A DNA stretch of 64,000 nucleotides from Deinandra increscens subsp. villosa (GCA_039602395.1 JBCNJP010000023.1:89614177-89678176); one strand, 5' to 3'. Counted from the stretch's first letter, positions 41,641 to 54,035 are shown. Notes: a model not told the origin generated them from the sequence alone. Made by a program: numbers and translations.

Positions 41641-42083
41641 AATGGGATAATACTGATTTTGACCCATTTGTTCGCTTTCCTTTCATTTTCCCATAAAAAA
41701 GTGATATTATGTAAAGTTTAACATACCTGTGTTTACCTGTTTGTTTGCTTTCCTTTGGATATTTAACTCTCATTCTCATCATTACTATCCAAACATTGAA
41801 GATGAAATGTCACCAATCCCAAAGAGAGCAAAGGAGAAGGAAGAGTAGGAGTTGAAGTCCATCTTGATTGCTTTTGGTAAAGTATCTTTTGTACATGGCA
41901 AACAAGGGCAACTCATTTACACAGTCCTAGAATATAAATTTCTGGCACCACATGCAGCAGCAGTCAATGGATTTGGAAGGTTATCGCTGCTAATATTTGT
42001 ATTCAATAACCATAATTATAGGCTCAAGGCAACAAAACATAAACGGGTGGCCCGCCGCAACGCGCGGGCGGGTCACCATCTTG

Positions 42084-43239
42084 TTATTTATAATAAAGAT
42101 TACGAAAACAGATATTTGACCATTGACTTGAATTTTAGCCGACAAAAGTATATGCGTCGCCTATAGTTGCTGGCTTAGCAAACCTCTTTGGTGGGTCATC
42201 ACAATCAATCTAAACGTTGTTAGTGTGATCACTGATAAATGGTAGGTTAGGCAATGTGTATTTATAATACTAACATAGACACGATAAATAGCAGTGTGTT
42301 CATGTTATAATAGCATTGGTGTATATCATATCTTTGTAAACTTTTTAAAAATATATATATATATTTTAAATATACATACGTTTTTAAAAAATATATATAA
42401 TAAACGATAAAAAATGCATGATTTTATGGTGTAATTTTTATTAAAAAAATACAAAGTATATAGAAGTTATTTTAGTATAAAAAAGTTAATAGAATTAATA
42501 TTTATTGAAAAATGTTAATAGTCCACATGACAGAAATTTATGTGTTCTTACGGTTTGTATGATAAGAGAGGTTTGTATTTGATCGTACTCTAAGGGTATT
42601 AAATTTAATCAAAAAGTCACATTCTTCATGTAGTTTTCATCCACTTCAAAACCCTAAGGCTATGTGTAGTGGGCATGATATCTTTTTAATAGCGCCCTAA
42701 CACCACCCCTAGGGCCGCTATGGGTTAAAATTCTGGTTGCCTCGTTATGTACATAGCGCCTGGTTTTGGTTCATATTAAAAATTTATACCCGTTGAATAA
42801 CGGTAAACTTTAAATTTATTTGTTTTTTTCTTTTTCTCCTCTATAAAACACATCATTTTATACATTTTAACCACACAAACTCAGATTTTCTTATACTTTG
42901 CTCTCTAAATCTTTTAACTTTTCTATCAACAATATCACCCTATCACCCTGATAGGACGAAGAGGAGGGGACGAGTTAGTCATTAAAATGATGAATCCTTA
43001 GCAGTTTTAATGCTTAGTTGGTCGTTTACTTGTTTATTTGCTCTCCATAATTTTTAGCTTGTTTTCCATTAAATAAAATCGATGGATCATGGGCCCACAC
43101 GGATATAATAAAAATGGACTATAACTTGTGATGTCACTTGGGTTACGAGGGTTACAATTTACAAAATAATATTTATGTGGGCTTGCAAAAGTTGAAGAGA
43201 TCAAAAGAATTTGGAAGACATTTGGTTTTGTGGTTTTAA
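42084..43239 (+). other. Shared downstream region of unit A; possible PIF-type terminus
   Basis: 42084-42830 matches 63257-64000, the last sequence seen of unit B. ctaaGGCTATGTGTAGTGGGC (42654) and its unit-B partner (63826) could be a PIF/Harbinger-type terminus with a TAA target; no partner end was found. A TATA-like CTATAAAACA sits at 42841. No gene recognised. Confidence 0.4.
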
Positions 43240-45204
43240 TTATATATATAACAAGAGTAAATTACATATTTTGTCCTTTAACTTTACCCGTTTTGAAACT
43301 TTTGTTCTTTATCTTTTTTTGTTACACTCTCTGTCCTTTAACTTTTTTTCTTTCATCTTTTGTCCTTTTTAACAGATTCCGTTAAAATCCACCGTTAAGT
43401 CAAGGGCATTTTTGTCTTTTTACTTTTTATGGTAGAAAAAATTACATATTTTGTCCTTTAACTTTGCCTGTTTTGCAATTTTTATCCTTTATCTTTTTTT
43501 GTTACATTCTCTATCCTTAACTTTTTTATTCTTTTACATTTTGTCCTTTTTAACAGATTCCGTTAAAATCCACCGTTAAGTCAAGATTATTTTTGTCTTT
43601 TTACTTTTTAGGGGTATTTATTATACTTAAATAAAGAGGGAAGGTGTGTTATGTAAATCTGTATTTTTTCCCTTTATCACCCCACCCCAACCCACCCCCA
43701 CTTTCGTTTCTGAGAGAAGGCAGCCTCGATCCCCCTCCCCCTCTCCTCTTTCCCGGTCGAATTTTCGGCGCATCTCCGAGCCCTCGCTGCTCTGACCAAA
43801 CCTCCGACGACCCTCCACCGTCTCCTCGCCAAACGTCGGCGGTCACCAGTTTACCTGCTTCACCGACGACCACCCTTAACAAACTCGATGTCAAGTCGAT
43901 GGGAGGTCGCCGGAGGGTCGTCGACAGTGTTCGATGGGAGGTCGCCGGCCGAACGACAGTGGGGGTGAGGTTTTCACCGGTGATGGTTTAAGGTTAGGGT
44001 GGGGGTGGGGTGATAAAGGAAAAAATTTTACAGATTTACATAACACGGCATTCCTCTTTATTTAAGCATAATAATACCATTTAAAAGTAAAAAGACAATA
44101 ATACCCTTGACTTAACGATAAATTTTAATAGAATCTGTTAAAAAAGACAAAAGATGAAAGAATAAAAAAGTTAAAGGATAGAGAATGTAACAAAAAAAAG
44201 ATAAAGGATAAGAATTGCAAAACAGACAAAGTTAAAGGACAAAATATGTAATGTTTTCTACCCTAAAAAGTAAAAAGACAAAAATACCCTTGACTTAACG
44301 GTGAATTCTAACGGAATCCGTTAAAAAGGACAAAAGGTGAAAGAATAAAAAAGTTAAAGGACAGGGAGTGTAACAAAAAAAGATAAAGGACAAAAGTTGC
44401 AAAACGGGTAAAGTTAAAGGACAAAATATGTAATTTACTCATATAACAATGGAAATTGATAGATTAATAGTGTTTTTTTGTTTTCTTTTGTTTAGACCAC
44501 ATAGTTTTTGGTTGTTTTCATTTAGGCCACATATATTTTCTTTTTATTCACTTTAGCCCTTCTAAGTGTTACACTTTGTTTTTTTTTGTTTTTTTGGTTT
44601 TAAGTTTTGTCGTCTTCTACTTTTAACACGAAACTTTTATAATTTTACGTTAGAGAACTTTTTGGTTTTCAAACTTTGGCCACAATAATTTGATACTTTT
44701 ACATTTTCTACCCTCTAACTTTAATTTTTCTTTCTTTGGTTTTAAGTTTTTCCGTCTTCTAATTTAACCACGAAACTTTTATAATTTTACGTTTTATGCC
44801 CTTAACTTTAAAACTTTTGTTCTTCTATTGTTTTTATACTTTGGTCACAAACTTTTATTTTTATATTTTTTTTGTTTTTATTTTTTTATTTAAGTTAGAG
44901 TTTTCGACTTTGACCACGACATTTTTATAGTTTTATTAAACTTTTACGTTTATACCCCTTAACTTTTCTACTTTCGTTTTTAGTATACTTTTATAGTTTT
45001 ATACTTCACCATAAAACTTTTAGACTTTTACGTTTTATACCCCTTAACTTTTCTATTTTCTTTTATTATTATACTTTTAGAGTTTTCGACTTTAGTCACG
45101 ACTTTTTTATAGTTTTAAACTTTGACCACATTAAAACATTTCTTTACTTAAACTGACGGGTGAACGGGTGGCCCGCCGCAAAGCGCGGGCGGGTCACCAT
45201 CTTG
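43240..45204 (+). mobile_element. Helitron-like element D (CTTG terminus), split by a MULE foldback
   Basis: Without the nested foldback the 5' end reads TTATATATATAACAA then TGGAAATTGATAGATTAATA, similar to the other members. The interior 44460-45165 is the complement-style version of the C1 field (cgttttatacccctta, aaacttttagacttttacg). It ends with stem CCCGCCGCAAA-GCGCGGGCGGG (45172-45193), TCACCATCTTG, host T. Confidence 0.6.
43255..44440. mobile_element. MULE-type foldback element, 1186 bp, 9-bp target duplication
   Basis: Starts GAGTAAATTACATATTTTGT and ends with its complement ACAAAATATGTAATTTACTC. It is flanked by ATATAACAA at 43246-43254 and 44441-44449. A 9-bp duplication with long inverted arms is typical of Mutator-like elements. 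Each arm contains a doubled block (43256-43425 and 43440-43612 on the left). The GC-rich centre (43660-44030) is itself a palindrome around caccccaccc/gggtggggtg and gives small frames on both strands (43644-43991, 43627-43894). Proline-rich, with no family seen; a captured fragment is possible. Confidence 0.85.
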
Positions 45205-45456
45205 TTCTTCAACACTATTTTTCTAGTATTAATTTTGGTTTACATCATGATTATGAATATTACTATGGATTTTATTTTCTTAAATATTATGATATATTAT
45301 GAGTGACTAAATTTTCATACCATCTTGAATATTGGTATAACTTAATTATTTTCAGGTTTGTCTAATCTTGTAGCTAATGCTATTGTCAAGAATGTATCTA
45401 AATATTGATCTATGATTTGTGTGAGTACTAGTTTTATGATTGATGAGAATGCTATA
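45205..45456 (+). other. Flank between element D and the solo LTR
   Basis: 252 bases with no recognised content; together with 48036 onward it forms the target interrupted by the solo LTR. Ends with CTATA (45452-45456). Confidence 0.4.
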
Positions 45457-48030
45457 TGTGACATCCGAGAATTCCAAGGTGAACTTCCGTTAGACAATTT
45501 CCGTTAGTTACGTTATAAGTGTTAACTTAGTAACTAATGCTTAACTAGGCCGAATACGTCCACGACTTTTGGTTGATCACCGAACCCGCCCATACGTGTT
45601 ATGTATTTATTTATTTATTGTTATTACGTGCAACGTGATTTAAATGCATGATTACTATTAAAAAGCATGACTATTTGTTTACTTGTTAAATTATATGACA
45701 AATCGCTTAATTGTGTATTTATGGGATTAGTCAAGCAATTAAAGTGTATGCATATATGATTAATAATGGGCTAGTAATTAGACTAATGATAGACTAATCA
45801 TTGGGGGCCCAAATCCCAATGATAAGCCCACAAGGCTTTTAGTATTTAAATGGAGCATTAAACCCTAATCTCCATTTCCTTCCATTTACATCACCATACA
45901 ACACACACACACTCTCTCTCTCTCTCACGAAATCTGGATCAGCTGAGAAACACCACAAGACCAGCCCATCATCTCTGTTGGTGAAGATCATCCATCGAGC
46001 TTGATCAAACCGTGAGTCCCCATGACCATTCTTCTTGCATTTTCTATGTGTTTTACCATAAAGCATGCTTAGATCTTCATAGAATCACTTGATCTTCTGA
46101 TATGATGCTTAGGAATGCTAGATCTATCATAAAGACTACAACTTTACGTGTGAAACTGATCCATAATGAAGATTTATGCTAGAATAGGTCATTTTGTGTA
46201 AAAAGTGTTCTTGATGATTTGATGATGAAAATCCATGTTTAAGGTGTTAGAAATGCTTCTGTGATGTTGGTAAATGATTATGTATGCTAGATAATGATTT
46301 ACATGAAGTATGGAAGCTGTTAGAAATATTTTTAGTCAAATTTACGGGTTTTTTTAGCGACTAGCGAAACTGTGCATTCATATAGCGAAACTAATCAGCG
46401 AAACTATGTATATCTTCTTCCAGCGACACTATGCAGCGAAACTATAGTGTCGCATGTGAACGAAACTACCGAGCGAAACAACCATAGACCTTGTCCCTGA
46501 ACGAAAGTTCAAACCAGTTTCGAGCGAAGCTATGCTAGCGAAACTGTGTCATCGGTTTCGAGCGAAACTAGCTAGCGAAACTGTGTCATCGGGTATTGCC
46601 TAGCGAAAGTGCTGCCCGTGCACACAGCGAAACTGTGCAGCGAAACTGCATAGCGAAACTGCTGGCGAAACTGTGACCAGACCAAAACCCAAACTTGTGC
46701 AACTTATTTAAATGTTATGCCATGACTTGCATGATTATGTTATGATAAAACCTGCTTTGATTTCTGAGTTATGTGAACCCTTGTTTATGATCAACCATCG
46801 GTGTCGTGTGTCGGTATGTCGAGTCGTAGTTCCAACGTGCTATGTTATGGGCCATAGTGACGTAGTTAAAGCTTAAACACATCCTAACACCTAAGACCTT
46901 AATGTGATTATTAGGTCTTCGTTAGCAAACATAATTTGGATTATTTGAAGTGTAAGCTGTGCAACCTAAGGTGAGTTTCACTAACCCTTTAATTGTGAGC
47001 CTGTTTGGGTCACAACAAATTTACTTAACGGAAAACAACGCTGACATTTTGAGGTATCGCCAAATGGGATATCTGATATGGAAGTTGGAGTGTCTTATGG
47101 GAACACTTGCAACTGTCCATCCTTGGGGTTTCAAATGAAATCCGGAACAACCATTTTGACACTTAAACTCTTTTTAGGATTTCAAATGAAGTCAAGAATA
47201 AACGGTTTTAATATGACTAGTGTAGGTTAAAGTCTAAACCAATGATATCACATGATTTCTAAGGATGCCTTAAAACTTAAAAGTCCTCAACAACTTAGTA
47301 CCATTAATTTGCGAAGCGAGGGGATGTTGGGTAGATCTACTGAGGGTTTGACAAACCCTGCTCCGCGGTACACAAATGTGTAGCCAACCGGTTGGAGGCC
47401 GAACGGAGTATAATATCAGCCTATTTTAGTTGTGGGTCCCATGAGGAACACAACTGGAGGCACAAACCACCGGCAAATGCCGAACTCTGTTACGTCAGCT
47501 TTGGTACGAACTTTCTTAGTGCATGGAAACCGGATTAGCTACCCGCGATATCGGTTGACCGTTTTAATCTTTACTTAACTAGTGCATATTCGATAATTCA
47601 ACACTTGGCAATTGTTTTGCAAAACTATTACTTATTTATATGTTGATACATACGCTTATGAGACCGGGCCGCTGCATGACATGCCCACTGTGAACTCACC
47701 AACCGTTAGGTTGACACTTGTGTGGTTTTCACTTTTGCAGATCGCTGAGAAGTATCCACCGGAGGTTGGCATGGCACCCGAAGTTATCTATTTTATTTTG
47801 AACTTAATTTGGGAATTGAATAACAATTTATGTTTTGTAATTAAAGCACGTGGTTAGTGCTAAGATACTCATGTTTTGTCTTTCCGCTGCAAACTTTAAA
47901 ACTGTTTTATGATAAATGTTTGGACTTTACTCTGATTCGTTTAGTATTTGTAACTAATGGTTGTGGTCCTGGTTTGCTCGCACCCCTCAACGGTATAAAC
48001 TCCGTTAGTGGTTAATTTGGGGGTGTGACA
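45457..48030 (+). mobile_element. Solo LTR, Ty3/gypsy Tekay-like, 2574 bp, CTATA target duplication
   Basis: Ends TGTGACATCC...GGGTGTGACA, flanked by CTATA at 45452-45456 and 48031-48035. A TATA-like GTATTTAAATG (45843) precedes a cytosine-rich leader with ACACACACTCTCTCTC, and a donor-like ccGTGAGTCC at 46008-46016 follows; this sets the plus orientation. It has no gag-pol and no second LTR. It contains an AGCGAAACT minisatellite at 46355-46676. Confidence 0.8.
46355..46676. repeat. AGCGAAACT minisatellite within the solo LTR
   Basis: About 18 copies of AGCGAAACT or AGCGAAACTGTG with irregular spacers over 320 bases. Spacing varies, so it is a dispersed-motif field rather than a strict tandem array. 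No frame through it is open for long. Confidence 0.8.
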
Positions 48031-48035
48031 CTATA

Positions 48036-48945
48036 TTTCTCTTGTAATTCTAATTGGTTTATTTCGTATCTGTCAAATAGAATTGCATGTTTAGGTTCCG
48101 GACTTGGTGTTAGTGATCTTTTTGTGGTTAAGCAAAAATTAGTTAATCACAGGAATAAGCATGATTGTTGGTTTAAATTAGCGTTCTATCAATCTTGAGA
48201 GCGAGAGGTGATAGGTTGTTAGTTTTATCTTGTGTCATTAGTGGTTAGGATTAGGGTTGCACGAGAGTTAACTTGAACCTTTTCATAGTGACATCTTGTT
48301 ATTTTAAGTTATAAATCAAGTTAGACATTTTTACTCATTTGCATCTAGGATTGTTGATAATAGTTTTTTACGTGCATTGTGATTGTTGAGAGAGAGAGAG
48401 AGGGGATACATCATTAGAGTACTTTAGCATTATATGTTTAGTGAGATTGAGAGGTGATCCATTCTTTTATCCTAGTAAGCTTTACATGACTCTTAGGATC
48501 ATTTAGATGTGTGAGTGAGACCTAGCGGAGATCTAGCATAACTAAATGATTTCTTAGTGTTTTATCCTTAGACCCAGTGTCATAAGATACGTTCCCGAAA
48601 ATAGTTTAGATATCTAATATGATTCCTTACTTAGGTGGTTGCTTTCCTACATCTAAGTTTTACCCATTCGTTAGTTGTTTTCTAGTTGTTTGCTTATCGT
48701 CCACGTCTCATTTATATATATATTTTTGGTTGTCTAGTTCACTTTAATGTAATTACCACACATTCAAATTATTAATGGCTAAATATAAATAAAGATTTAG
48801 TATCGGGATATTGGCTGAGCGTCCACGGGTTGACATCAAGTTCTTACCAACACTATATTGCACACGATGGGTATACTTGTCTTAGTGCGTGATTTGGTCC
48901 CTTGGTTGGTTCCCTTTTAAAACTTTAATTGGGACATTATATTTA
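48036..48945 (+). repeat. Probable degraded LTR-retrotransposon sequence
   Basis: No gene. It includes an AGAGAGAGAGAG tract (48390) and a segment (48780-48920, gagcgtccacgggttgaca ... tatacttgtcttagtgcgtg) of the kind found at the end of plant Athila/Tat-type leaders and LTRs. Assignment is from general resemblance only. Confidence 0.3.
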
Positions 48946-49312
48946 TATATGCGAATTCACACATCCATGAACAACATGGAGGAGATGGGGTGATTGATCC
49001 CAATGGTCCAAAAGGTGATGTTCGCGTAAAAGATATATATGTCGAGAAACGCTTAAAAGAATTAATGTATGACGAGGAGATGGGGTTTCACAATTATCCC
49101 ATTTCACCAAGCCGTGAATTGGATGAGCTAAAAGCGCAATAGGCGAGATTAGTCCCGGTTTTTTATGTTTCACGTTATCTACACAAGACGGATGAAGTTG
49201 TTGGGAGATCCGGACTACGAGCATGATGAGCGTGTTATGAACGAATCTCTTATCAAATATGAACAACTATATGGAATGCCGTTTAGTAAGTCAGACATTT
49301 AGAAGTTTTTAA
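48946..49312 (+). pseudogene. Unidentified broken coding fragment
   Basis: The plus strand reads ANSHIHEQHGGDGVIDPNGP, KGDVRVKDIYVEKRLKELMY, DEEMGFHNYPISPSRELDEL, KAQ, then TAG at 49141. It then continues as ARLVPVFYVSRYLHKTDEVV, shifts frame, and ends YEQLYGMPFSKSDI with stop TAG. Charged composition and plausible codon use suggest the 3' end of a real protein, perhaps of a transposon; I do not recognise the family. One stop and one frameshift break it. Confidence 0.45.
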
Positions 49313-49382
49313 AGGAAATATATTATGATTAGTTTTCTTTTTCTAGTTTTTGTTTTTTTTTAAGATTGTCTTTTTAATCAAA

Positions 49383-50503
49383 CGAGATGTTTACCCACCC
49401 CGCGCGTTGCTGCGGGGTTTGAATTTGTATACTGAACGAAAGTAAAAAAGGTTAAGTGATATAAAATGTAAAAGTTTAAAAGTCTCGTGGACAAAGTATA
49501 AAACTATAGAAGTATATTAAAAACGAAAATAGAAAAGTTAAAAGTTTCGTGCCCAAAGTAGAAGATAAAAAAAACTTAAAACAAAAAAAAACTTTAAAAG
49601 GTAGAGGATTAAAAAGTTAAAGAGTATAAAACGTAAAAGTCTAAAAGTCTTGTGATGAAAGTATAAAACTATAAAAATATACTAAGTTAAGTGGTATAAA
49701 ACGTAAAAGTCTAAAAGTCTTGTGGTGAAAGTATAAAACTATAAAAGTATACTAAAAACGAAAGTATAGAAGTTAAAAGTTTCGTGGCCAAAGTAAAAGA
49801 TAACAAAACTTAAAACAAAAAAAAAAGTTTAAAAGTTAGAGGGTAAAAAAGTTAAGGGGTATAAAACGTAAAAGTCTAATCTTGTAATGAAAGTATAAAA
49901 CTATAAAAATATGCTAAAAATGAAAGTAGAAAAGTTAAAAGTTTCGTGGCCAAAATAGAAGACAACAAAACTTAAAATAACAAAAACTTTAAAAGTTAAA
50001 CGGTACAAAACATAAGAGTATGAAACAATGTGGTCAAACTATGAAAACTAAAAGTTTACTATTTCGTTAGAAAGGAAAAAAACAAATCGTAAAAGTTTAG
50101 GGGTAGAAAGCGTCAAAACACCAAAGTCACGTGGCCAAAGTTTGAAAAACTAAAAGTATACTATTCATCAAAATAACAAAAACTCTAAAAGTTAAACGGT
50201 ACAAAACGTATGAGTATGAAACAATGTGGCCAAAACTATGAAAACTAAAAGTTTACTATTTCGTTAGAAAGAAAAAAAAAACAAATCGTAAAAGTTTAGG
50301 GGTAGAAAACGTCAAAAAACCAAATTCACGTGGCCAAAGTTTGAAAACCTAAAAGTATACTATTCATCATGAAATTTGAAAAAAAAAACAAATCGTAAAA
50401 GTTTAGGGGTAGAAAACGTCAAAAAACCAAATTCACGTGACCAAAGTTTGAAAACCTAAAAGTATACTATTCATCATGAATTTTGATTGTATATTATATA
50501 AAT
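49383..50503 (-). mobile_element. Helitron-like element C1b (CTCG terminus), ends at the assembly gap
   Basis: Same family as 24247-25059, with stem CCCCGC-AGCAACGC-GCGGGG (49398-49417) and CATCTCG on the minus strand. The interior follows C1 at about 90% by eye, then extends with two more copies of a block around CACGTGGCCAAAGTTTGAAA (50125, 50328, 50435). The 5' end ttgattgtatattatataaat runs into the N gap at 50504. Left flanks of the two copies do not align beyond a few bases. Confidence 0.55.
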
Positions 50504-51003
50504 NNNNNNNNNNNNNNNNNNNNNNNNNNNNNNNNNNNNNNNNNNNNNNNNNNNNNNNNNNNNNNNNNNNNNNNNNNNNNNNNNNNNNNNNNNNNNNNNN
50601 NNNNNNNNNNNNNNNNNNNNNNNNNNNNNNNNNNNNNNNNNNNNNNNNNNNNNNNNNNNNNNNNNNNNNNNNNNNNNNNNNNNNNNNNNNNNNNNNNNNN
50701 NNNNNNNNNNNNNNNNNNNNNNNNNNNNNNNNNNNNNNNNNNNNNNNNNNNNNNNNNNNNNNNNNNNNNNNNNNNNNNNNNNNNNNNNNNNNNNNNNNNN
50801 NNNNNNNNNNNNNNNNNNNNNNNNNNNNNNNNNNNNNNNNNNNNNNNNNNNNNNNNNNNNNNNNNNNNNNNNNNNNNNNNNNNNNNNNNNNNNNNNNNNN
50901 NNNNNNNNNNNNNNNNNNNNNNNNNNNNNNNNNNNNNNNNNNNNNNNNNNNNNNNNNNNNNNNNNNNNNNNNNNNNNNNNNNNNNNNNNNNNNNNNNNNN
51001 NNN
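50504..51003. other. Assembly gap, 500 N
   Basis: Exactly 500 undetermined bases, a usual placeholder length, so the true distance is unknown. The corresponding stretch in unit A (25060-25633) is about 570 bases. Translated frames through it are meaningless. Confidence 0.99.
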
Positions 51004-51892
51004 TATTTTTATTTAAAACATATAAAAATAAAGCTAAAAGGTTTAAATAAAAAGATCTCGTCTTTTTTTAATGGCTATTGTTTTAAAAAGAAATAAAGAG
51101 ACCTTATCTACAAAATCTAAAACTCATATTTAAAAACACTTTCTTTAATTAGTATTTTAAGTTTTATAAATGTCTTAAAATAATCATCATACAGTTTTGT
51201 TTATAAAAAAATGATAAAAAAAAGTCTTTATAATTATTTTTAAAAAAAGTTCAGAATATTAGGCTTTATTTAAAAATATAAATTAAAATTTGATTATGAA
51301 ACATATATAAATTAAAATAAAAAGGTTTTTAGTCAACCAAGGGTCTTTTCATTTATAAGAGAATATGTATTTATTTTCTTCTCCCTTTATACATGGGACG
51401 AAGCTCAACTTTTAACTTGTGTCACTTTTTCTATTCATGATAACAACTAACAATGTCATAGTTGATTCTTGTAATACTTTACAACATTCGTGTAAAATGT
51501 AAATTAAGAGTGTAAACACTTCCCAATCATAAGAGTTTAACATAATTTGAATCCTCATTAATTCCTCTTAAAAAATAGAAGCTATAAACATTATGAAATC
51601 ATATATTCTTGAAAATTGATAAAAAGAAATTAAAGCCAAATTGAAAGCATAAACATGTGTAAAACTTTTGGATGAAGTATAGAATAATAGAGTTAGAAAT
51701 TTTATTCATGTAGTATTTAAATGACTTGGTTTTGCTATACAAAAAGGTTTAGCGGCGCAACTTATTGCCCGTTTGTCTTTTATTTCCTTGTAAACTTTTA
51801 TTTTTTCACTCTAAATCTTTGTACGTAATAAAGCTACCATATCATGTTTAATTATTTGCATGATCCTTATAAAATATATATTTCATTAACAG
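51004..51892 (+). other. Intron-1-like sequence of unit B
   Basis: Matches 25634-26004 and 30876-31373 of unit A as one continuous stretch, and provides the empty site for element C2 at 51363/51364. Ends with acceptor ttcattaacag before exon 2 of copy B. No exon 1 is present. Confidence 0.8.
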
Positions 51893-52911
51893 ATCTGAAA
51901 GAGAATTTTTATACGAGATCATAGGAGAGGTTATCAAAGCAGGTGCAACCACTATTGGCATTGGTGACACTGTTGGTTACAACTTGCCTTGTGAGTTTGG
52001 TCAGCTGATTGCTGACGTAAGAGCCAACACCCCTGGGATTGAGAATGTTATTCTTTCTACTCATTGTCATAATGATCTAGGCCTTGCAACTGCCAATACT
52101 TTAGAGGTAATTTCATGAGACAACCTAATCTACTTTTAGTAATTAAATCCACCAAAATTATACGTTACATGCATTTTTTAAGTCTATCATCAATTAGCTA
52201 ACTTACGTGGTTAATTTCCAGGGGGTTTCTTGTGGTGCAAGGCAATTAGAAGTAACAATCAACGGGATTGGAGAGAGAGCTGGTAATGCTTCTTTGGAAG
52301 AGGTAGATGTCTCGCGTTCTTCATAATCTAACCAAATCGGCTGGCGTTTGAAACTATGCACTAACCATTGAACATATATAGGTTGTAATGGCTATAAAAT
52401 GTAAAAGAGAGTTGTTGGATGGTCTTTACACCGGAATTGATACAAGACACATTGCCATAGCTAGTAAGATGGTATGTATACATCAAAGCTTACACTTTTG
52501 ATAATCTATATATGTATTAATTGTTAGCTTTTATTACTTAGGTGGAAGAGTACACTGGAATGCATGTGCAACCACATAAGGCTATTGTTGGTGCTAATGC
52601 TTTTGCTCATCAAAGTGGAATCCATCAGGTTAATTAATTTGCTCATTCATACTTCAAATTAATAACCTTGATCACTTTTATATATATATATATATATAGG
52701 TTCAGCTAAAAAAATCATTTCACCTAAGAAGGCTAGGAAACAATCACGTGCTGACATGTGGACATAACACACTAACACAATGCATAAAGAGTAAAATATG
52801 CTGGCACACTAACACACTGGATACAGTGTGTTAGTGTGTTATTGTCCACGTGTCAGCATATGATTGCTTCCTAGCCTTCTTAGGTGAAAGTAACTTTTTA
52901 GAATAACTTTA

Positions 52912-52990
<79 letters not shown>

Positions 52991-53352
52991 TGGGGTATTT
53001 TGAAACCCACTTTGAGTTGGAGAATCTTTGGAACCCGACGTTAAAAAAATGTTTTTTTTTCTTAATTTTTTTATGGTGGTTCTTTAGGTTATAAACCACT
53101 ATTAAATGAAAAAAAAATTAAAAAACCGCCTACTAGATTTTTTTTTTTTAAAAACATGTAACTTTTTGCGTAACTGTAAAATATGCATAAAAGTTACATA
53201 TGTAACTTTTTTTTTTGATATTTAAAAAAAAAAATCTACTAGGCGGTTTTTTGATTTTTTTCATTTAAGAGTAATTTATAACCTAAAGAACCACCATAAA
53301 AAATTAAGAAAAAAAAACATTTTTTTAACGTCGTGTTCCAAGGTGGGTTCCA

Positions 53353-53394
<42 letters not shown>

Positions 53395-54035
53395 GAATGT
53401 TAAAATGAAAACCATCTTGAGTGAAGGAAACCGTGAAACCTTTTCAAAAATTGGGTAAAAATTCGTTTTTTTTTCTCTCAATTTAATATGGTGGTTCTTT
53501 ATGTTATAGACTACTCTTAAATGAAAAAAAAAATAAAAAAAACGCCTAGTAATTTTTTAAAAAAATATATTAAAAAAGTAAATGTTACATATGTTACTTT
53601 CATGTGTACCTGTAAAAAACAGAAAAGTAACATATGTTACTTTTTTTTGAAAAAAAATCTACAAGATTTTTTTTTAATTCTTTTCCATTTAAGGGTAGCC
53701 TATAATTAACTTAAAGAAACACCATGTAAAAATTGAGAAAAAAAAAGCATTTTTTTACCCCGTTTTTGAAGAGTTTTCACAGTTTCCTCAACTCAAGAGG
53801 GTTTCCATTTTACCCTTTCACTATATATATATATGAATATATAGGGTGAGGTTCATTGTAGACACTTTCACATGTGAAATAACTCTTTTTCACATGTGAA
53901 ATGCTCTGAACAATTAGAAAAAGGAAAAAAAGGAAAAAATGAAATTATCACTAACCACTAGATCAAGAGATCTAATGGTGAAATAGGGTGTCTACATGTC
54001 TACACTTATGAGGGTGTCTACAATGAACTTTTCAC

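Larger units (their letters stand above)
36740..42083 (+). mobile_element. Helitron-like element Y (CTTG terminus), 5.34 kb, with RPA-like gene remnants
   Basis: Begins TATATTACAATATCAATTG right after element X and ends with stem CCCGCCGCAA-CGCGCGGGCGGG (42051-42072), TCACCATCTTG, then host T. Unit B has the joined flanks cataa/ttatttat (61663 plus 63257 on, once its solo LTR is removed), so X plus Y together fill one A/T site. 36741-39600 shows CCCTAAT-type leader words (37040, 37085) but no recognised protein. The RPA-like remnants are listed separately. Confidence 0.6.

Noticed and set aside
50476..51096. Open frames of 206 and 177 codons
   Set aside because: They run through 500 N and have no sequence content.
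52839..53481. Small frames with Tyr-Ile repeats
   Set aside because: They are translations of TA microsatellites and MITE arms.
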